64,000 nt of DNA from Micromussa lordhowensis (lineage: Eukaryota; Cnidaria; Anthozoa; Scleractinia; Lobophylliidae), in assembly GCA_964020085.1 (NCBI GenBank), contig OZ026607.1, positions 14,459,466 to 14,523,465 on the forward strand, read 5' to 3'. Both the position numbers and the translations under genes were made by a program. The notes beneath the pieces were generated by a model, which ran no database searches, had not been told where the DNA came from, and saw only the letters and a program-made list of their open reading frames with translations. Position 1 is the first letter of the stretch; each line of letters begins with the position of its first letter. This document shows positions 51,058-63,157 of the stretch, one piece after another.

Positions 51058-51280
51058 ATGGACGAAGACCTCCCGGTTAGCTTGAATGACCGGTGCATTA
51101 TGCTTCTTGAGAGTGTGATAGCTGAAAACCGACGACTGCGAGAGACAATCGAAGCGCGTGATACTGAACAACAACAACTTCTCCAGCTTGTCTCTGCTAA
51201 ACTTGACAACACAGCAAACAACACAGCACAGCAAACCAGAAAAAGAAAGAGAAGGGTCGCAGTTTCACAACAGTGTCGTG
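51058..51280 (+). CDS. Candidate first coding exon, coiled-coil protein (partial gene)
   Basis: The ATG at 51058 opens a 74-codon frame: LPVSLNDRCIMLLESVIAEN, then RRLRETIEARDTEQQQLLQL and RKRKRRVAVSQQCR. It ends at a good splice donor GTAAGTA (51281). The sequence is a coiled coil followed by a basic patch, as in several nuclear or transposon-derived proteins. No following exon was identified in the next kilobases, so this may be an isolated remnant. Confidence is low to moderate. Confidence 0.4.
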
Positions 51281-54200
51281 TAAGTATATTTTTATTCCTT
51301 TGATCGCTACACTACATGTATTATTTCTCAATCCTGAATCGCGGTGGTGTTGCATAGTGAGAGATAAAAATAATGAGCTCCTCCTTTTGTTACTGTGCAC
51401 ATGTTCTGCGCATCACACAATGCGTCGATTGCCCTAGACGCACACGCTAAGGAAATTTGCTCGCTCAAAATGATGAATTGAACTACTGAACGTGCCCAAG
51501 TGTGTGACTAAAATGCAAGAAACAGCTCACATTTAACAGTCTGAAACCAAATCACTCAAATGCAACCTGCACACTTAAAAAATCGTGCGAGATGCAAATA
51601 TTAACTCACCAGGTTGGGGACTTGTCTTGGCTGTTTTTCTGGCCGTGCAAGTGAGAGCTGTTAGAGTCAATCAAAGTGCTCTATGAGCGAACTCGTGAAT
51701 TGGAGAGATGAAACAAAGTATGTTTTAGATTATGTTTGAGGTTATCTAGGTTAGGGAAGTTTGGGGTTTACTGTACGAGAGTACGAGAGTACGAGAGTTA
51801 GAGTACGAGCAGTAGTTAAGTGTTCGCTCAGGCTAATAATGTACGAAAAAAAAGAAAGTGACATTAGGATAAGAAGGTATTGTAATTGAAACGATGAAGC
51901 TATTGCACTTGACAAGGGTGGAAGATGTCATGTGTTCGAAACATTTATGATTTTTGTTTCTGGTTCACCAAGAAATAGTTGGGAGCGAATGTGGTTGAAA
52001 AGAGAAATTTACTGTTTAGGTTTGTAAATAGTGAAAGAAGGCAATACTGTATTAATGAAAACATAATCATTCTTTCATAAAATGAGATAAACGGAAAGCG
52101 GTTTTAAAGGAATACGTATTTGTTTACTTACGGAGGTGATCTGAGGTCCTGCGTGATCCGGATCGTTTGAGAAAATTACTTTTGGACCTTTCGAAGAAGA
52201 ACTAACATTGGATATTGGGAGTGAAAGGGTATTCTCATCCCAAGAGGCTGTGATGCTTTTAGTTAGCACCATGAATTTTACCCTGTGGTCAGTCTCAAAC
52301 CAGAAGACTGTAGTTCTCATACTGATGTTCATATCTGATTGGCTGAGAATACAAATGAATACTCTGTGCATGCTTAAGAAATCAGGTCAGGCCAGAGGCC
52401 CCGATTCTTAGTGCTGACTGAATGGACTGCAGCCTCTTGGTATGAGGAGAGTTGAAGGGTTTACTTAATGCAATTGATAAGCCAGGAATGTGCAGTAATG
52501 TGTTTGCTTTGATTTTGGTGATGGCTTCTGGTACAGATACATGTAGCATTTTTTAACTAATTAAGTTATTTTCATGATGGAGGCAGTGAATTGGTTGTGT
52601 TTTATTATGCACTTACACACTTTACAAAATAGTAGGTGTTATTTTTCATGAACATAACAATGACAAAAAAAAATGAAAAACTTTATCTTTATGTAGTTAT
52701 GTGTCATTGCATTATTCTAGCACATATGTGCTAACTGGGGTAACTTATTTCAATCTGGAAAGAGACATTAAAAGATCATAACTCTTGTTAAGAATCTGAA
52801 CTACTGGGATGCAGACCAGCTGGCTATTTACAAAAAGGTGTTGTGAAGATTTGAACCAAGGACCTCCATATTTAAAATCCAGTGCCTTTAAAAACAACTC
52901 GCTGACATTTCCTCAACAACGCCTGCATGATATCATATACAAAACCGCTAAAAATGGCAGTGACAACTATGTTTTCTGTGTACTGTCTTATGAGAGCATA
53001 TTTAAATTGCTTCTCCTTTGAATGTACACTGTTTGTGACACTTGATTGGTAAAAAAGCTTAGTGTGATGCACAATATGCTCTGTCATTAAGTGACTGAAG
53101 TTGTTATTTTTTTCATATTATGCATATACATGTAGCAGATGGTACCTTGACAGAGTGCAGAGTTCAACTTGCAAATTGATAAGCCAGGAATGGCCATAAA
53201 TTGAACAGTGTTTTGGTTGATCAGTGCTGAAAAGTGCTTTGTTCCATTAGTATTTGTTTACGTCTGATTTTGTTGACTTGCATCCTATGAATCTTCAACA
53301 ATTGCCACTTGTACATTGTATGAATTACCATAACTTGAACGTCTGTTGTTTGTATGAGCCAATACTTCTTGGCACTGACTGTTTGTGATTTATTGAAACT
53401 GCAGCCTGACAGCAGAAAAGGAAGTAGGGATATATCACATGGCAATACAAGTTGTCCACAATTTATATCTCTGTGGAGTGTTTATCTTGTTCATTTTCTT
53501 GCTGTATCCTTGTGAGTGAGTTCTGCAACAAGACAAGACTACAAATTAATAAGTCATATACATGTAGTGATCAGTGATTCAAACACTGCTAACTGAGCTA
53601 CATGTAGATTACAGAGTTAACATGAGGGACCTGTCCCAAAGCATACGATCATTTAAGTACATGTATGTTAAGTTGCTCTTACTGTTGGTTATGCAATGGA
53701 GCTGCAGAAAAATTACTTACCAAGTATGCTGCATGGAATATTTGTGCCCCACGGGGTCACAAGGACTCAAGAGAGAGAGTCCTGATTTGAAGAGTTTTAG
53801 CTACATACATACAGTACATACATGTTGTGTTCACTTAACACAGCATTCCTGAAAAGGGCTTTTCAGCATGAATATCAAAAGGTTAATACTTATGGACAAT
53901 TACACATGAGTGGTGTCAAGAATCCCGACTTTTGAAAAGAGGTTGCGGACATTGCAGTTCTTGAAGTTAAGTAAAAACACTTTGAGATGGTTCTTAAAAG
54001 CCAAATCATTAAACCACAAGACCATATGTCCTTCTGGATGTGCTCTAGTTTCACGCAACAAACATTTTGATTGTGACAGCAGCTTTCAAGTGGGCTGTAA
54101 ACAATTGTGAATTTCAACAGTAGAGGAGGTTCTGCCATTCTGATAAACATAGACAATTCTACGAGTTGTTAAACCCTTTTTCATTTCCCAATACTTTCAA

Positions 54201-54900
54201 GAGTTTTTTTTCACAGCTAGTTGGTCCATTGATAAAGTGAGGAACAACACCGGAAGTAGAAAAAATGTTTCAAAACTGGATCTTTTTGTTTTCCCTTGTC
54301 TAGGCCAATGACAAGTAGTTGTGCCAACTCTCTAAAGAAACCTTGAATTGACCAAAACTGCTAGTGTTTTTTTTATTCTCTGGAAAAGAAGATACTATTC
54401 TGGTGATCAACATAAGTTTCCAGGCTCAGAATGCCAAAAGCAGGCTCAAGTGCAGATTATACTTGATGTAAAAAGCATATTTTGCCCCCCACACTGAGCT
54501 GTGCTATTTCAGGAGTTTTACATGAATTGCATATTGGTTTCATTCATAATAACATAAAATATTTGTTTATCTTACCTTATATGACTGAGAGCCATACAGA
54601 AAAGCTGATTAGTTGTCTATACTTGGCAATGATTCACACAGCAAAACATTTGACACTGGTTGCAATGTCTGACAATAAAGTTCAAGCTCTAGTGCCCTTG
54701 CAAAACTGTGAATGTAAGTTCAAATGAAATAAGCTTAATTTTAGGTCACACAACTTGCAACAGTTCATACAAACCCCCTGATACTTCACAGGAATTCTGA
54801 ATAAATACTAATTCACTGAATATGGTAGTTGTTTTTTTTTTTATGCTGTGTCTGTGACAGTGTTTTTTGCTCTATATCTCTAATATATCATAAATCAGTC
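51281..54900. other. Non-coding stretch with small repeats
   Basis: No gene is supported. A GTACGAGA microsatellite lies at about 51774-51805. TTGATAAGCCAGGAATG recurs at about 52470 and 53176, hinting at a degenerate dispersed repeat. Reverse-strand tRNA-like boxes (GGTTCAAATCTTC near 52845; GTAGCTCAGTTAGCAG near 53585) suggest a decayed tRNA-derived SINE. Remaining open frames lack domains. Confidence 0.35.
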
Positions 54901-54924
54901 AACTGGAAAAATTGAGTACACCCG

Positions 54925-55300
54925 TACGAAATGGGCAGCGCTGTTGCAGCGCTGCAGAACAGCTTCAGGAAGCGCTACAAAACCGCTGTGAAGTGGCAGG
55001 CTGCAGCAGTCACAAATTGTAGCTGCTTAAAGCTGCCACGGGCAGCCATGTAACAGCTTTAAACAGCGATTTGACAGTGGCATTTCACGACATTACGATC
55101 AGCGCTTCCGAAAGGCTGCAAATGGGCTTCGAATATGCCAAGAATGTGTTTACGAGATATCAGTTTACGGTATATCGGAAGCGATAAAAAGCGCTTCAGC
55201 AGCGATATGGAAAACTCACGAAATTGCGGTCGCCGCTGTGGGATGGCTGCAAATTGGCTTCAAAAATTCAAAGAACGTAGATATTTATAGAATACCGGAA
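54925..55300. repeat. GCTGC/GCGCT-rich degenerate repeat block
   Basis: GC-rich short words (AGCGCTGCAG, AGCTGCC, AGCGCTTC, GGCTGCAAATGGCTTC-like) recur in both orientations within a region otherwise AT-rich. Part can fold into hairpins. It looks like a decayed foldback repeat rather than coding DNA. Confidence 0.4.
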
Positions 55301-55569
55301 GGAATACTGACAGCTGTTTTATTGCATTTTAAGATAATTTAAAAGATAATCAATTTCGTACATTTCTAGTTTCACCTGCATATAGCCTACTTTTATCGAT
55401 ATACGGCATTCATGCAATTACACAACTACAGTATAATATAGAAACAACAAGTCTAAGGTTATATTCAGCTTTATTAGATATATACTTTTAAGGAAACAAA
55501 ATGATTCTTTACATGTGAACATAGTTGCGAATGGCATGTTACATATTAATCGTAAAGAGCCATTCATAG

Positions 55570-55690
55570 CAGGATGATTGCAAGGGCTACGTCAAGCGAC
55601 CGAAGCGAAACGAGCGAAACCACCAAAACATCTGAAACGAAACCAGCGAAACGGGCAGTGAAACAAGCGAAACAAACGAATTCAAAGACA
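55570..55690. repeat. Irregular GCGAAAC minisatellite
   Basis: AGCGAAAC, GCGAAACC and AAACGAA words are repeated irregularly about ten times. Non-coding low-complexity sequence. Confidence 0.6.
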
Positions 55691-56179
55691 CAAGCAACAC
55701 CGTGATTGAGAGCTAAACGTAAACAATAAACCAGGGTGAGGCTAACACGCAATTAACCTGAGCGTGACATAGGCTAGATGAGTGACCGAAGCGAAAATTT
55801 GTTACTCAATTTCACTTGCGGGAAATAAAACCCTTTTATGTTTCACTCATAGTTCCAATGAACTGACTGTCTCGCGAGAAAATTAAGAAAGAGATCCTTT
55901 TGAATACAAGCTATGGTTGAATGATTGCATTATTCAGCTTTGGTATAGTTCTATTTCTGCACTAACATACGTTGGTCATGTGGCTCTGCACTTTTCATGG
56001 ATACAATAAACACTGTGTCTGTGTTTTTAAAATGTTACACACCCGGCAGTCAGAAATTATTCTAGGATTTCCGCAGAAAAACTCATCCAATCGATCTTAA
56101 AACTGTAGATCTTGGTTTACAAATGTCAAGCGATTTCAATTAAAATTTTGGCTTGGTGGTTTAGGAAATTTTCGAGCTT

Positions 56180-56930
56180 GAGCATTCTAGAAAATCTCGA
56201 TGTTCCCACACTTCGACTCTTACTCCGTTGTCAACTCTCGTAGAATAATTTCCACAAAAATTGAAGTTGGAACCTTGTGTCATGAATGATGAATAATCAT
56301 TACATTCAATGTTCACTAAAATGATCATTGAAACCTCCCGAGAGTATTTGAGCACTTCAATTTTGGGGGGAACACCAAGTGAGTTTTTATAATGTTTTGG
56401 TTTTGCACAAATTGTACGAACTTTGTGTGAATCACGGACATGATTTTTCGAAAACAACATCTACTTACCCGAGAAATTCTTCCCGCTTTTCCAGCAAAAT
56501 ATCCATTTGAACCTGCTGAGATGTCGGTGTAGAAATACCAAGTGACTTTCGAAGTTCAGGCCTCAGCAATTACCTCAGCAAAGTAGTACAAATAGCTACA
56601 AAACGCTTGAGCGTTCGGTGACGATTATGGACCCAGAGTGTAGCACTTTCAGTTGCGTGACAAACGTCGCACATGGTGTTGGATATTGAAGGTATTAATG
56701 ATTATTCATGAATTTCTGAACAACCGAGCCCGCGAATCGAGGTTTTTATAGCATGCCGAAGCTAAAAGAATTCTTCCACATCAAAAGCAAAACATCATTT
56801 AGAATTCCTTCACATTTTTGACACATAGCAAATACTCGCACAGAAATTATTCCATGAGAGTTGATAACGGAGTCAGAATACGAATTTTCTCAAAGCGTTG
56901 AAACATCAAGATATTTTTAAAAAAAGGGTT
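56180..56930. repeat. MITE-like pair of inverted ends
   Basis: ACTCCGTTGTCAACTCTC and GAATAATTTC at 56222-56262 are mirrored by GAAATTATTCCATGAGAGTT and AACGGAGTC at 56846-56877. Weaker similarity extends outward (ATCTCGATGTT against AACATCAAGAT). The interior has no gene. It is probably a degenerate non-autonomous DNA element. Confidence 0.45.
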
Positions 56931-56940
56931 TACATCGTAC

Positions 56941-57127
56941 CTGATATCGCTCTAATCTCTGCATCATAAAGAGACTCCTCAATTTTTCGGCCCGATCTTC
57001 TTTCCCTCCATTTCACAGGGCAGGTAATTTCTTCCTTTAGCTGACCGTTAAACTTGTCAAGGACAATGTCGTCGGTCTCTACAACGCTGAATTGCTTGTC
57101 TTCGATCCAGAAAACAAGCGCATACAT
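56941..57127 (-). CDS. Candidate first coding exon of an unidentified gene
   Basis: On the minus strand an ATG at 57127 opens ALVFWIEDKQFSVVETDDIV, then ITCPVKWRERRSGRKIEESL, ending at a GTACGA splice donor after 56941. The composition (short hydrophobic strand, CPVKW, basic tail) resembles N-termini of metazoan BEN-domain-associated proteins, but that comparison is from memory and weak. No second exon was found to the left. Confidence 0.4.
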
Positions 57128-57514
57128 GATAATGAAAGAATTTTAGTCCCGCTCTTACAAGGACAACTGAAGACTTCTGCTTCAACAGCTTCAACTCAGC
57201 TCTCAGTTTGAAATTACGCGGGCCAAGGATCGGGTACAATGTACCGTGATGTATGCACGCGATACACTGTACTTAATTGGTGTAACTAACTTGATTGACA
57301 TTCCATCATGAGGTTAGGATAGGGAGTGTACGGCAGGTCACGACATATTAATTTAGTGTCTTTAGTTAGAGATATCTGCCTCTGTAAGTGGAGAACTCCT
57401 GTATAAAACCCTAAATATTAAAAATAAAAATGATTGTTGCCGCCTAACATATTGCATTGCTGAATTCGCGTATTGTAGTTGATTGAACAGCAAAATCCTT
57501 GTGACACTGCTCCT

Positions 57515-58240
57515 TTTAGATGGCCAACTGGAAAATATGGACTGGACCCTGGACTGGACCCTGGACTGGACTCTGGACTGGACTCTGGACTGGACTCTGG
57601 ACTGCACTTTGGACTAAACTTTAATAATCGAAGTTAATATTTAACTAATAACATTACGGTTAACCATTTCTATATAATTATTATATAGACACGTTTTGAG
57701 AATGCATTTTTTTAAAAGGAACAGAGACGAAAAATCTAACAATGCTGCCCACTAACTTTAGTCAACTCAAGCTACTCTTAGGTGAATACTGTGGCGACGA
57801 TATATCTTCTGTGTGCGCTGTCGAAAGAATGTTAAGAATGTAGTCCAATTCAATATATTCCATATGTTAAGCGCGATCGCTTTGCGCACTATTACTACAA
57901 TTAAACCAGATAGAACTACGAAACTAAGCACTTCAATTGTTTACAGCGGGAAGTAAGGTGTACAAACGCGGCCAGTTATACACTTGGCTATGATATCGTG
58001 TGAAAGCTATGAACGCTGTGAAAGTTTGAAGTCATCACGTTACAATGTAATGTCGCCACGCGATCATATCTCGTGCGTGTGCTATTTTCGGAATGTAGTC
58101 CGATTGAATGAAAAATAAATAATAGATGTATGCAGCTGAGAAGGAAAAAGTCCAAAGTGCAGTCCAGAGTCCAGTCCACAGTCCAGTCTAGAGTCCAGTC
58201 CACAGTCCAGTCCATGTTTTCCAGTTGGCCATTGGATCGG
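57515..58240. mobile_element. TIR element with minisatellite-like arms
   Basis: The left arm (57521-57615) reads GGCCAACTGGAAAATATGG followed by about seven irregular CTGGACTGGA units and GCACTTTGGAC. The right arm (58147-58232) is its inverted counterpart. About 540 bp of AT-rich, non-coding sequence lies between. The arms combine an inverted terminal repeat with a tandem repeat, which is unusual. The right end is followed directly by another minisatellite. Confidence 0.7.
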
Positions 58241-58460
58241 ACTTCATTTCATTGGATCATGCGTTTATTTATTGCATCGTATATTTTATGTCATTGGATC
58301 GGGCTTCATGTCATTGCAACACATCAGTCGGTCAGGAAACCACATTCGTGTCATTGAATCTATATTCATGTCATTGGATCGTAGACCATTCGATCGGACC
58401 ATACAGGTCATGCCACTGGATCGAACTTCATGTCATTGGATCGGAAACGTCAGTCCATCG
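58228..58460. repeat. Degenerate CATTGGATCG minisatellite
   Basis: Units of about 17-22 bases built on TTCATGTCATTGGATCG occur about ten times with substitutions and irregular spacing. It lies between the preceding TIR element and the start of the integrase-core gene, and may lie in that gene's promoter or 5' UTR. Confidence 0.7.
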
Positions 58461-58524
58461 GGACAGCGGCTTATTGAAAGAGGTTTGTTTCCCAGAAAGC
58501 TTTTCCAGATACGTGACAGCAAAC

Positions 58525-60464
58525 ATGGCGGCTCACCTGCAGGGTCAACATCGAACAACACAAGAACTCATAGAAAGCAGCATAAAAACGGTACTTCTTG
58601 ATGTTTTGCATCAACTGGCTTCTAATGCAGATCTTGATTATGGCTTATATAAGGTGGAGTGGTTATGCTCGCTGGTTTTGAGGCTTGGGGGAACGTTTGA
58701 ACAAGCTCTCCTTCCAAATTTACGTCAAGCCCATGATCTCATTTCACTCATGATCAGGCACAAGGAGGAATCTTCAGACGTCCACAACGACAGACCGATG
58801 ATAGTAACTGGCAATAAAGGGAGGCCAAAGATATATATCAGTCGAAATCAGCTTGAGTATTTCCTAGAGAAAGGTTTTAAGGGCAGTGACATAGCGAGGA
58901 TGCTCAGTGTCAGCAATAAAACAATTTACAGAAGACTACAAGAATTTGAATTACCAGTTCGCGCGAGCTATTCTGATATAAGTGAAGCTGAGTTAGATGC
59001 TATCATTCTGGATACACTCCACAATTTCCCAAACTGTGGCTACAAATCAATGCAGGACCATCTTCTGTGTAAGGGTCATAAAGTTCAAGAAGAAAGAATC
59101 AGGGAGGCAATGAGGAGAGTTGACCCTGAAGGTAATGCAATACACATGTTAATGGTTTATGTTGTGCACTAACTGGGTCAAGGCTCCTTTAAAAGTATTC
59201 TCTAATAGGCCACTTTCAAAAAGGCCATACCCCCAAGTGGGTATTGGTCTCTTCCTTTCCCAATTGATGACCCTTTTGGAGTAGACGTCTTAAATCCTTT
59301 TTTTTGTTCAATTTAAACCATATTAAATCCAGAATTTCTAAAGACTTTCTTTTAAGTTTTACATTCACATACACACACATTCATAACATATGCAAGGCAG
59401 CAAATTCTCTTGACAACATCATATGGTTTAAATATTGGGAAGACAAAACATTTCACACCAAATTAATCATGGCATTTTTGCAGGAACAACTGTCAGGGCT
59501 CTTCAAATCCGTGTCACACACAGAAGGTCATACAATGTAAGGGGGCCTTTAGCCCTTTGGCACATAGATGGGCACCATAAGCTGATAAGGTAAAGTCGGA
59601 TGTACAAAATTGTACCTTGTTTGATGACATACATTTTCTTGTTAGTTTGTACACATACCAACATTTTCCAGCTTTTCGATATTTATCATTTTGAATTTGT
59701 CTTTCCTTATTAGGTGGAAATTTGTCATTCATGGGTGTATTGACGGTTTTTCAAGGAGGATCATGTACCTTGCATGCAATGGAAACAACAAAGCCGACAC
59801 TGTTCTTAACTTGTTTCTGGAGGCAGTTTCGGAATATGGTCTGCCATCACGAGTAAGATCTGACCATGGAGTAGAGAATGTTGATGTTGCCTGGTACCTG
59901 TTAACCCATCCTGCAAGAGGACCAGGGAGGGGTAGCATAATAACGGGGCCAAGTGTACACAATCAACGCATAGAACGGTTATGGAGGGACTTGTTTGCCA
60001 GTTGTATTTACATTTACTACTGTGTATTTTTTTTTCTTGAGGAGTCTGGGGACCTGGATGTGTCAGATGATGTTGATATGTTCTCTTTGCATTATGTATT
60101 TTTACCAAGAATAAATCAACACCTTCACATCTTTGCAAGTTCCTGGAATGACCACCCTATCAGAACAGTGAGAAACAAAACACCTAATCAGCTTTGGATT
60201 ATGGGGTCAATTGAACAGGGAAGATCTGATGCCCAATTGTCTCTGCAGAACTGGGATGACTATGGCATAGACTGCAATGGCCCCCTACCAGACTGTCTTC
60301 AAGATGAAGGGGCTGTGATCATCCCAGATGTTCCAACTCCGCTATCAGAGATTGATTTTCAAGATTTAAGCACAGTGGTAAGCCCACTGCAGGATGATGA
60401 TAGTTATGGGATTAATGTGTATTTAAATGCTCGCCGATTTGTGAGAGAACAAACCTTCTCTTAA
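58525..60464 (+). CDS. DDE integrase-core domain protein, three exons
   Basis: Proposed exons are 58525-59131, 59484-59589 and 59714-60464 (sum 1464 bp, 487 residues). The introns have GT donors (GTAATG, GTAAAG) and AG acceptors (TTTTTGCAG, TTATTAG), and phases match. The ATG has a good context (AACATGGCGG). An N-terminal helical part ([20 protein letters not shown]) precedes an HTH-like domain ([20 protein letters not shown]). The integrase fold has Asp in [12 protein letters not shown], Asp in VRSDHGVEN and Glu in [12 protein letters not shown]. Such genes are abundant in cnidarians and fishes and derive from DDE transposons. This copy is intact and could be active or domesticated. Confidence 0.8.
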
Positions 60465-61329
60465 TTTCAAGTATTTTATTGTTAATGTTACTTTTTACCT
60501 CAACTGCAGAAATTATCCTGTGCTCATTGGGTAAGGTTATTGGTCAAATAATGTATGGAAACACAAAGTATATCATTGCATGATGTTCACACATCATTCT
60601 GGCCATTGTTATGGAAAAAAGAAATTGACACCAAGGGTCTGTAATGAAATTGACCATGAAATATGTCATCACATAGTCAAAGTTGTGTGGGGATCAGCTA
60701 TTGCGGCCATGCCATGAGGATCCACACCAACTTTGACGATGTGATGACATATTTCTTGGTTGATTTTAGGAGAGACCTGTACAAACTAGTGTTAATTTGT
60801 TAGATGGCCCTGCCCCTACCTCAATAAAATTCAGAGACAGTGTTCTCCTGGCTTTCAGCACAGCTGGTGAAAGAAATTTTTAATTTTTTTAATCAACCTT
60901 GTGTTTAAAGGGATTTTACTTTACCTTCATAACACATGAGCTGCTATTTTGTCCTGTTTTTGAGAACTGAACTAAACTAGCGCTGCATAGAAATATCAAG
61001 CTCATAATCTAAATCAAGGTCAACATCAGCTTTATGGGAATTTACAACTTGAAACAACAGCAATTTTATTTTCATTATGTGGCTTTTCATGATGGCTTAT
61101 TAAAAATATATAAAATGAATTTCTTGTCACACTAATACAATGCTCTCAAAACAACTGTAAAGACAAAACCAACCTAATATATTCCTTAATCACTGGTCCA
61201 ACATGGTACATCTTATGAAAACAATAGCAACTTTTGATCGGTTTATGACATATGCAATTTAACTTCAAGTCCTAACGAATTTGAGTCAAAGAGGCAGTGT
61301 TATTACAGAACTGGAATCGTAGCGACAAT
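60465..61329. other. Spacer between convergent genes
   Basis: AT-rich sequence between the stop of the integrase-core gene and the stop of the HECT gene. It would hold both 3' UTRs. It contains a long hairpin at 60651-60763 and otherwise nothing recognisable. Confidence 0.5.
60651..60763. repeat. Long hairpin, about 45-bp arms
   Basis: ATATGTCATCACATAGTCAA and AGTTGTGTGGGGATC on the left pair with GGATCCACACCAACTTTGAC and GATGTGATGACATAT on the right with few mismatches, around a loop of about 20 bases. It could be a small foldback element. If transcribed it would form a precursor-like hairpin RNA. Confidence 0.75.
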
Positions 61330-63157
61330 CTAAAATCGGCCATATCCAAGTGCTCCATTTGTAACTGAAAGAGTGCAGGCCTTTTTAAACTCTTCATAGC
61401 TTCTGTGGCATGTGGGTACTGTTAGCCTGCTGAAGCAGCTATCGGCTTCCAGCAGTGGTTTTGTTGGACTGCTCTGGAAAACAACATCCACCTTTAGATC
61501 TGAGTCCATTATTGTTGTACCGGTTATAAACAACAATAGCATACTTAGTAGATTGTGGCTGTGTTCCTTGTCCTCTGTCTCTTCTAAAGGGAACAAAAAC
61601 CAAAACAAAAAAAGTACTATGAAGTCAAAATTATTATGTGAAGTAAGGGATATTGTAAGGTACAAACAGGCAAGGCAAGGGAACCAGTTTTACTCAGATC
61701 AATGAAGAACTGAGACCATACAGTCAAACTTGGCTAACAAGCGGTATGTTCCCAATTAGAAACAGGAAAAGTGGATTGGAATTTTGGAATTTTCTTTTTG
61801 AATTTTCAGTATTATTTATAATCATTTTTTTTTGTACATTTTTAATGTATAGACAATTGGAAAAACTTACTTTTCTCTGCCTTTAAACTGTGTTGAATTG
61901 ATGGAGAGCATTTCTTCTACTTAAATTTAAGAGTGATATATATAATTTCAATGGCACCAAAATTCCACACTCGCCTTTCATTCGAGAAGCCTCTTCAACA
62001 AACTGTAGGAGCCATGTCATTGTTTGTGCTTCTTCATCATTCAGGTCTTCATCACAGAATACCAATCTTCCCTTGAACAATACCACGTCTACTGCTGCTT
62101 CCTCCTTAGTGGGTAACACATAACTTACCACTCCTGGGTGTTTGCGGAGCAAATCCCCTAAGCCATGCACATTCAGGCCTTTAAAAAACGAATCCAAAGC
62201 GAGAGTCCTTGTTATTAACACTTCAGCTATTAGTAGATCCTTGATGGCTTTGGATTTGTTTACATCTGTGAGAGGCACAGCATCTGTCAAGCCATGTTTC
62301 ACTAACATATCCTCCAGTTTTCCTTTGAGATTGCTGTCAATGCCCTTTATCTTTGTCTCATCTTTGAACTGTGTTGTAATTGAAAACATAAGGCTTAAAA
62401 TTGTGTCATGCCAGAAAAAAATCCAACTGCTTCAGAGGGGTTTGCTTTTTTTGTACTTTCCTCAGGAATGAAAAGTAACATTTTCTTGAGCATTTAAAAG
62501 ATTTAAAAAGAGTGAATTGATCATTAGAAAACAAAAATTTAAGCAGCAGTATACTACACGTACATGTACCTATAAAAACTGTTTGCTGCTTACAATAATG
62601 CAACTGATTGCATACCTCTGTTTGTAGAATTTCTTGCAGCTCTGGGTCATACAGGTCATCTATTGAGACAAGCTCCTTAGCCTCATCGATTGATCCTGTG
62701 ACTAAGTATTTAATCACAACTGGGCTCAATCCTGCCATCCCAGGCCCTCCATGAAGTACACTGTGGGCAATAAGCTTGCCAGCCATTTCGAAGCAACCTG
62801 AAGAGATAGCATCAACCCCATACAAGGGAAGGAAATGGCCTTCTTGCCCACCAAACAGCTGAATATTGTAAAGAGTGTCCACCTTGCTTAGGATTGATAT
62901 TGCCTCTTGGAAATATTCTTTTGTTGGTCCACCAACATCAGCTCCATGTTCACCAACAAAGTTCACATTTGGAGGTTTAGTCAGATCTAGTCTTGGGTCT
63001 TTATAAATCCGCATCAGTTGCATAAGCAGTGATATTTGCATCCTGTTTACTGAAATAAACTGAGTGCCACATTGGTTGGCAATCACTTCATTACGATAAG
63101 AATTGAAGATCTCAGCTGCACTCACATCTTTGCTGCATACGGTTTCCTGTTCACGTC
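61330..63157 (-). CDS. HECT-domain E3 ubiquitin ligase, C-terminal exons (partial)
   Basis: Three exons are seen on the minus strand. Exon 62616-63157 (CTACAG acceptor, GTATGC donor) encodes QFISVNRMQISLLMQLMRIY, VNFVGEHGADVGGPTKEYFQ and LIAHSVLHGGPG. An exon from 62368 down to about 61955 carries KDLLIAEVLITRTLALDSFF and MTWLLQFVEEAS. The last, from about 61583 to the stop at 61330, has LLLFITGTTIM and EADSCFSRLTVP, whose Cys fits the catalytic thioester position, ending GALGYGRF. This resembles the G2E3-like HECT group. The junction of the second and third exons is not resolved, and 5' exons lie further right or outside the window. Confidence 0.75.

Noticed and set aside
51774..51805. GTACGAGA array considered as a CRISPR-like repeat
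   Set aside because: Units are contiguous without spacers; it is a microsatellite.
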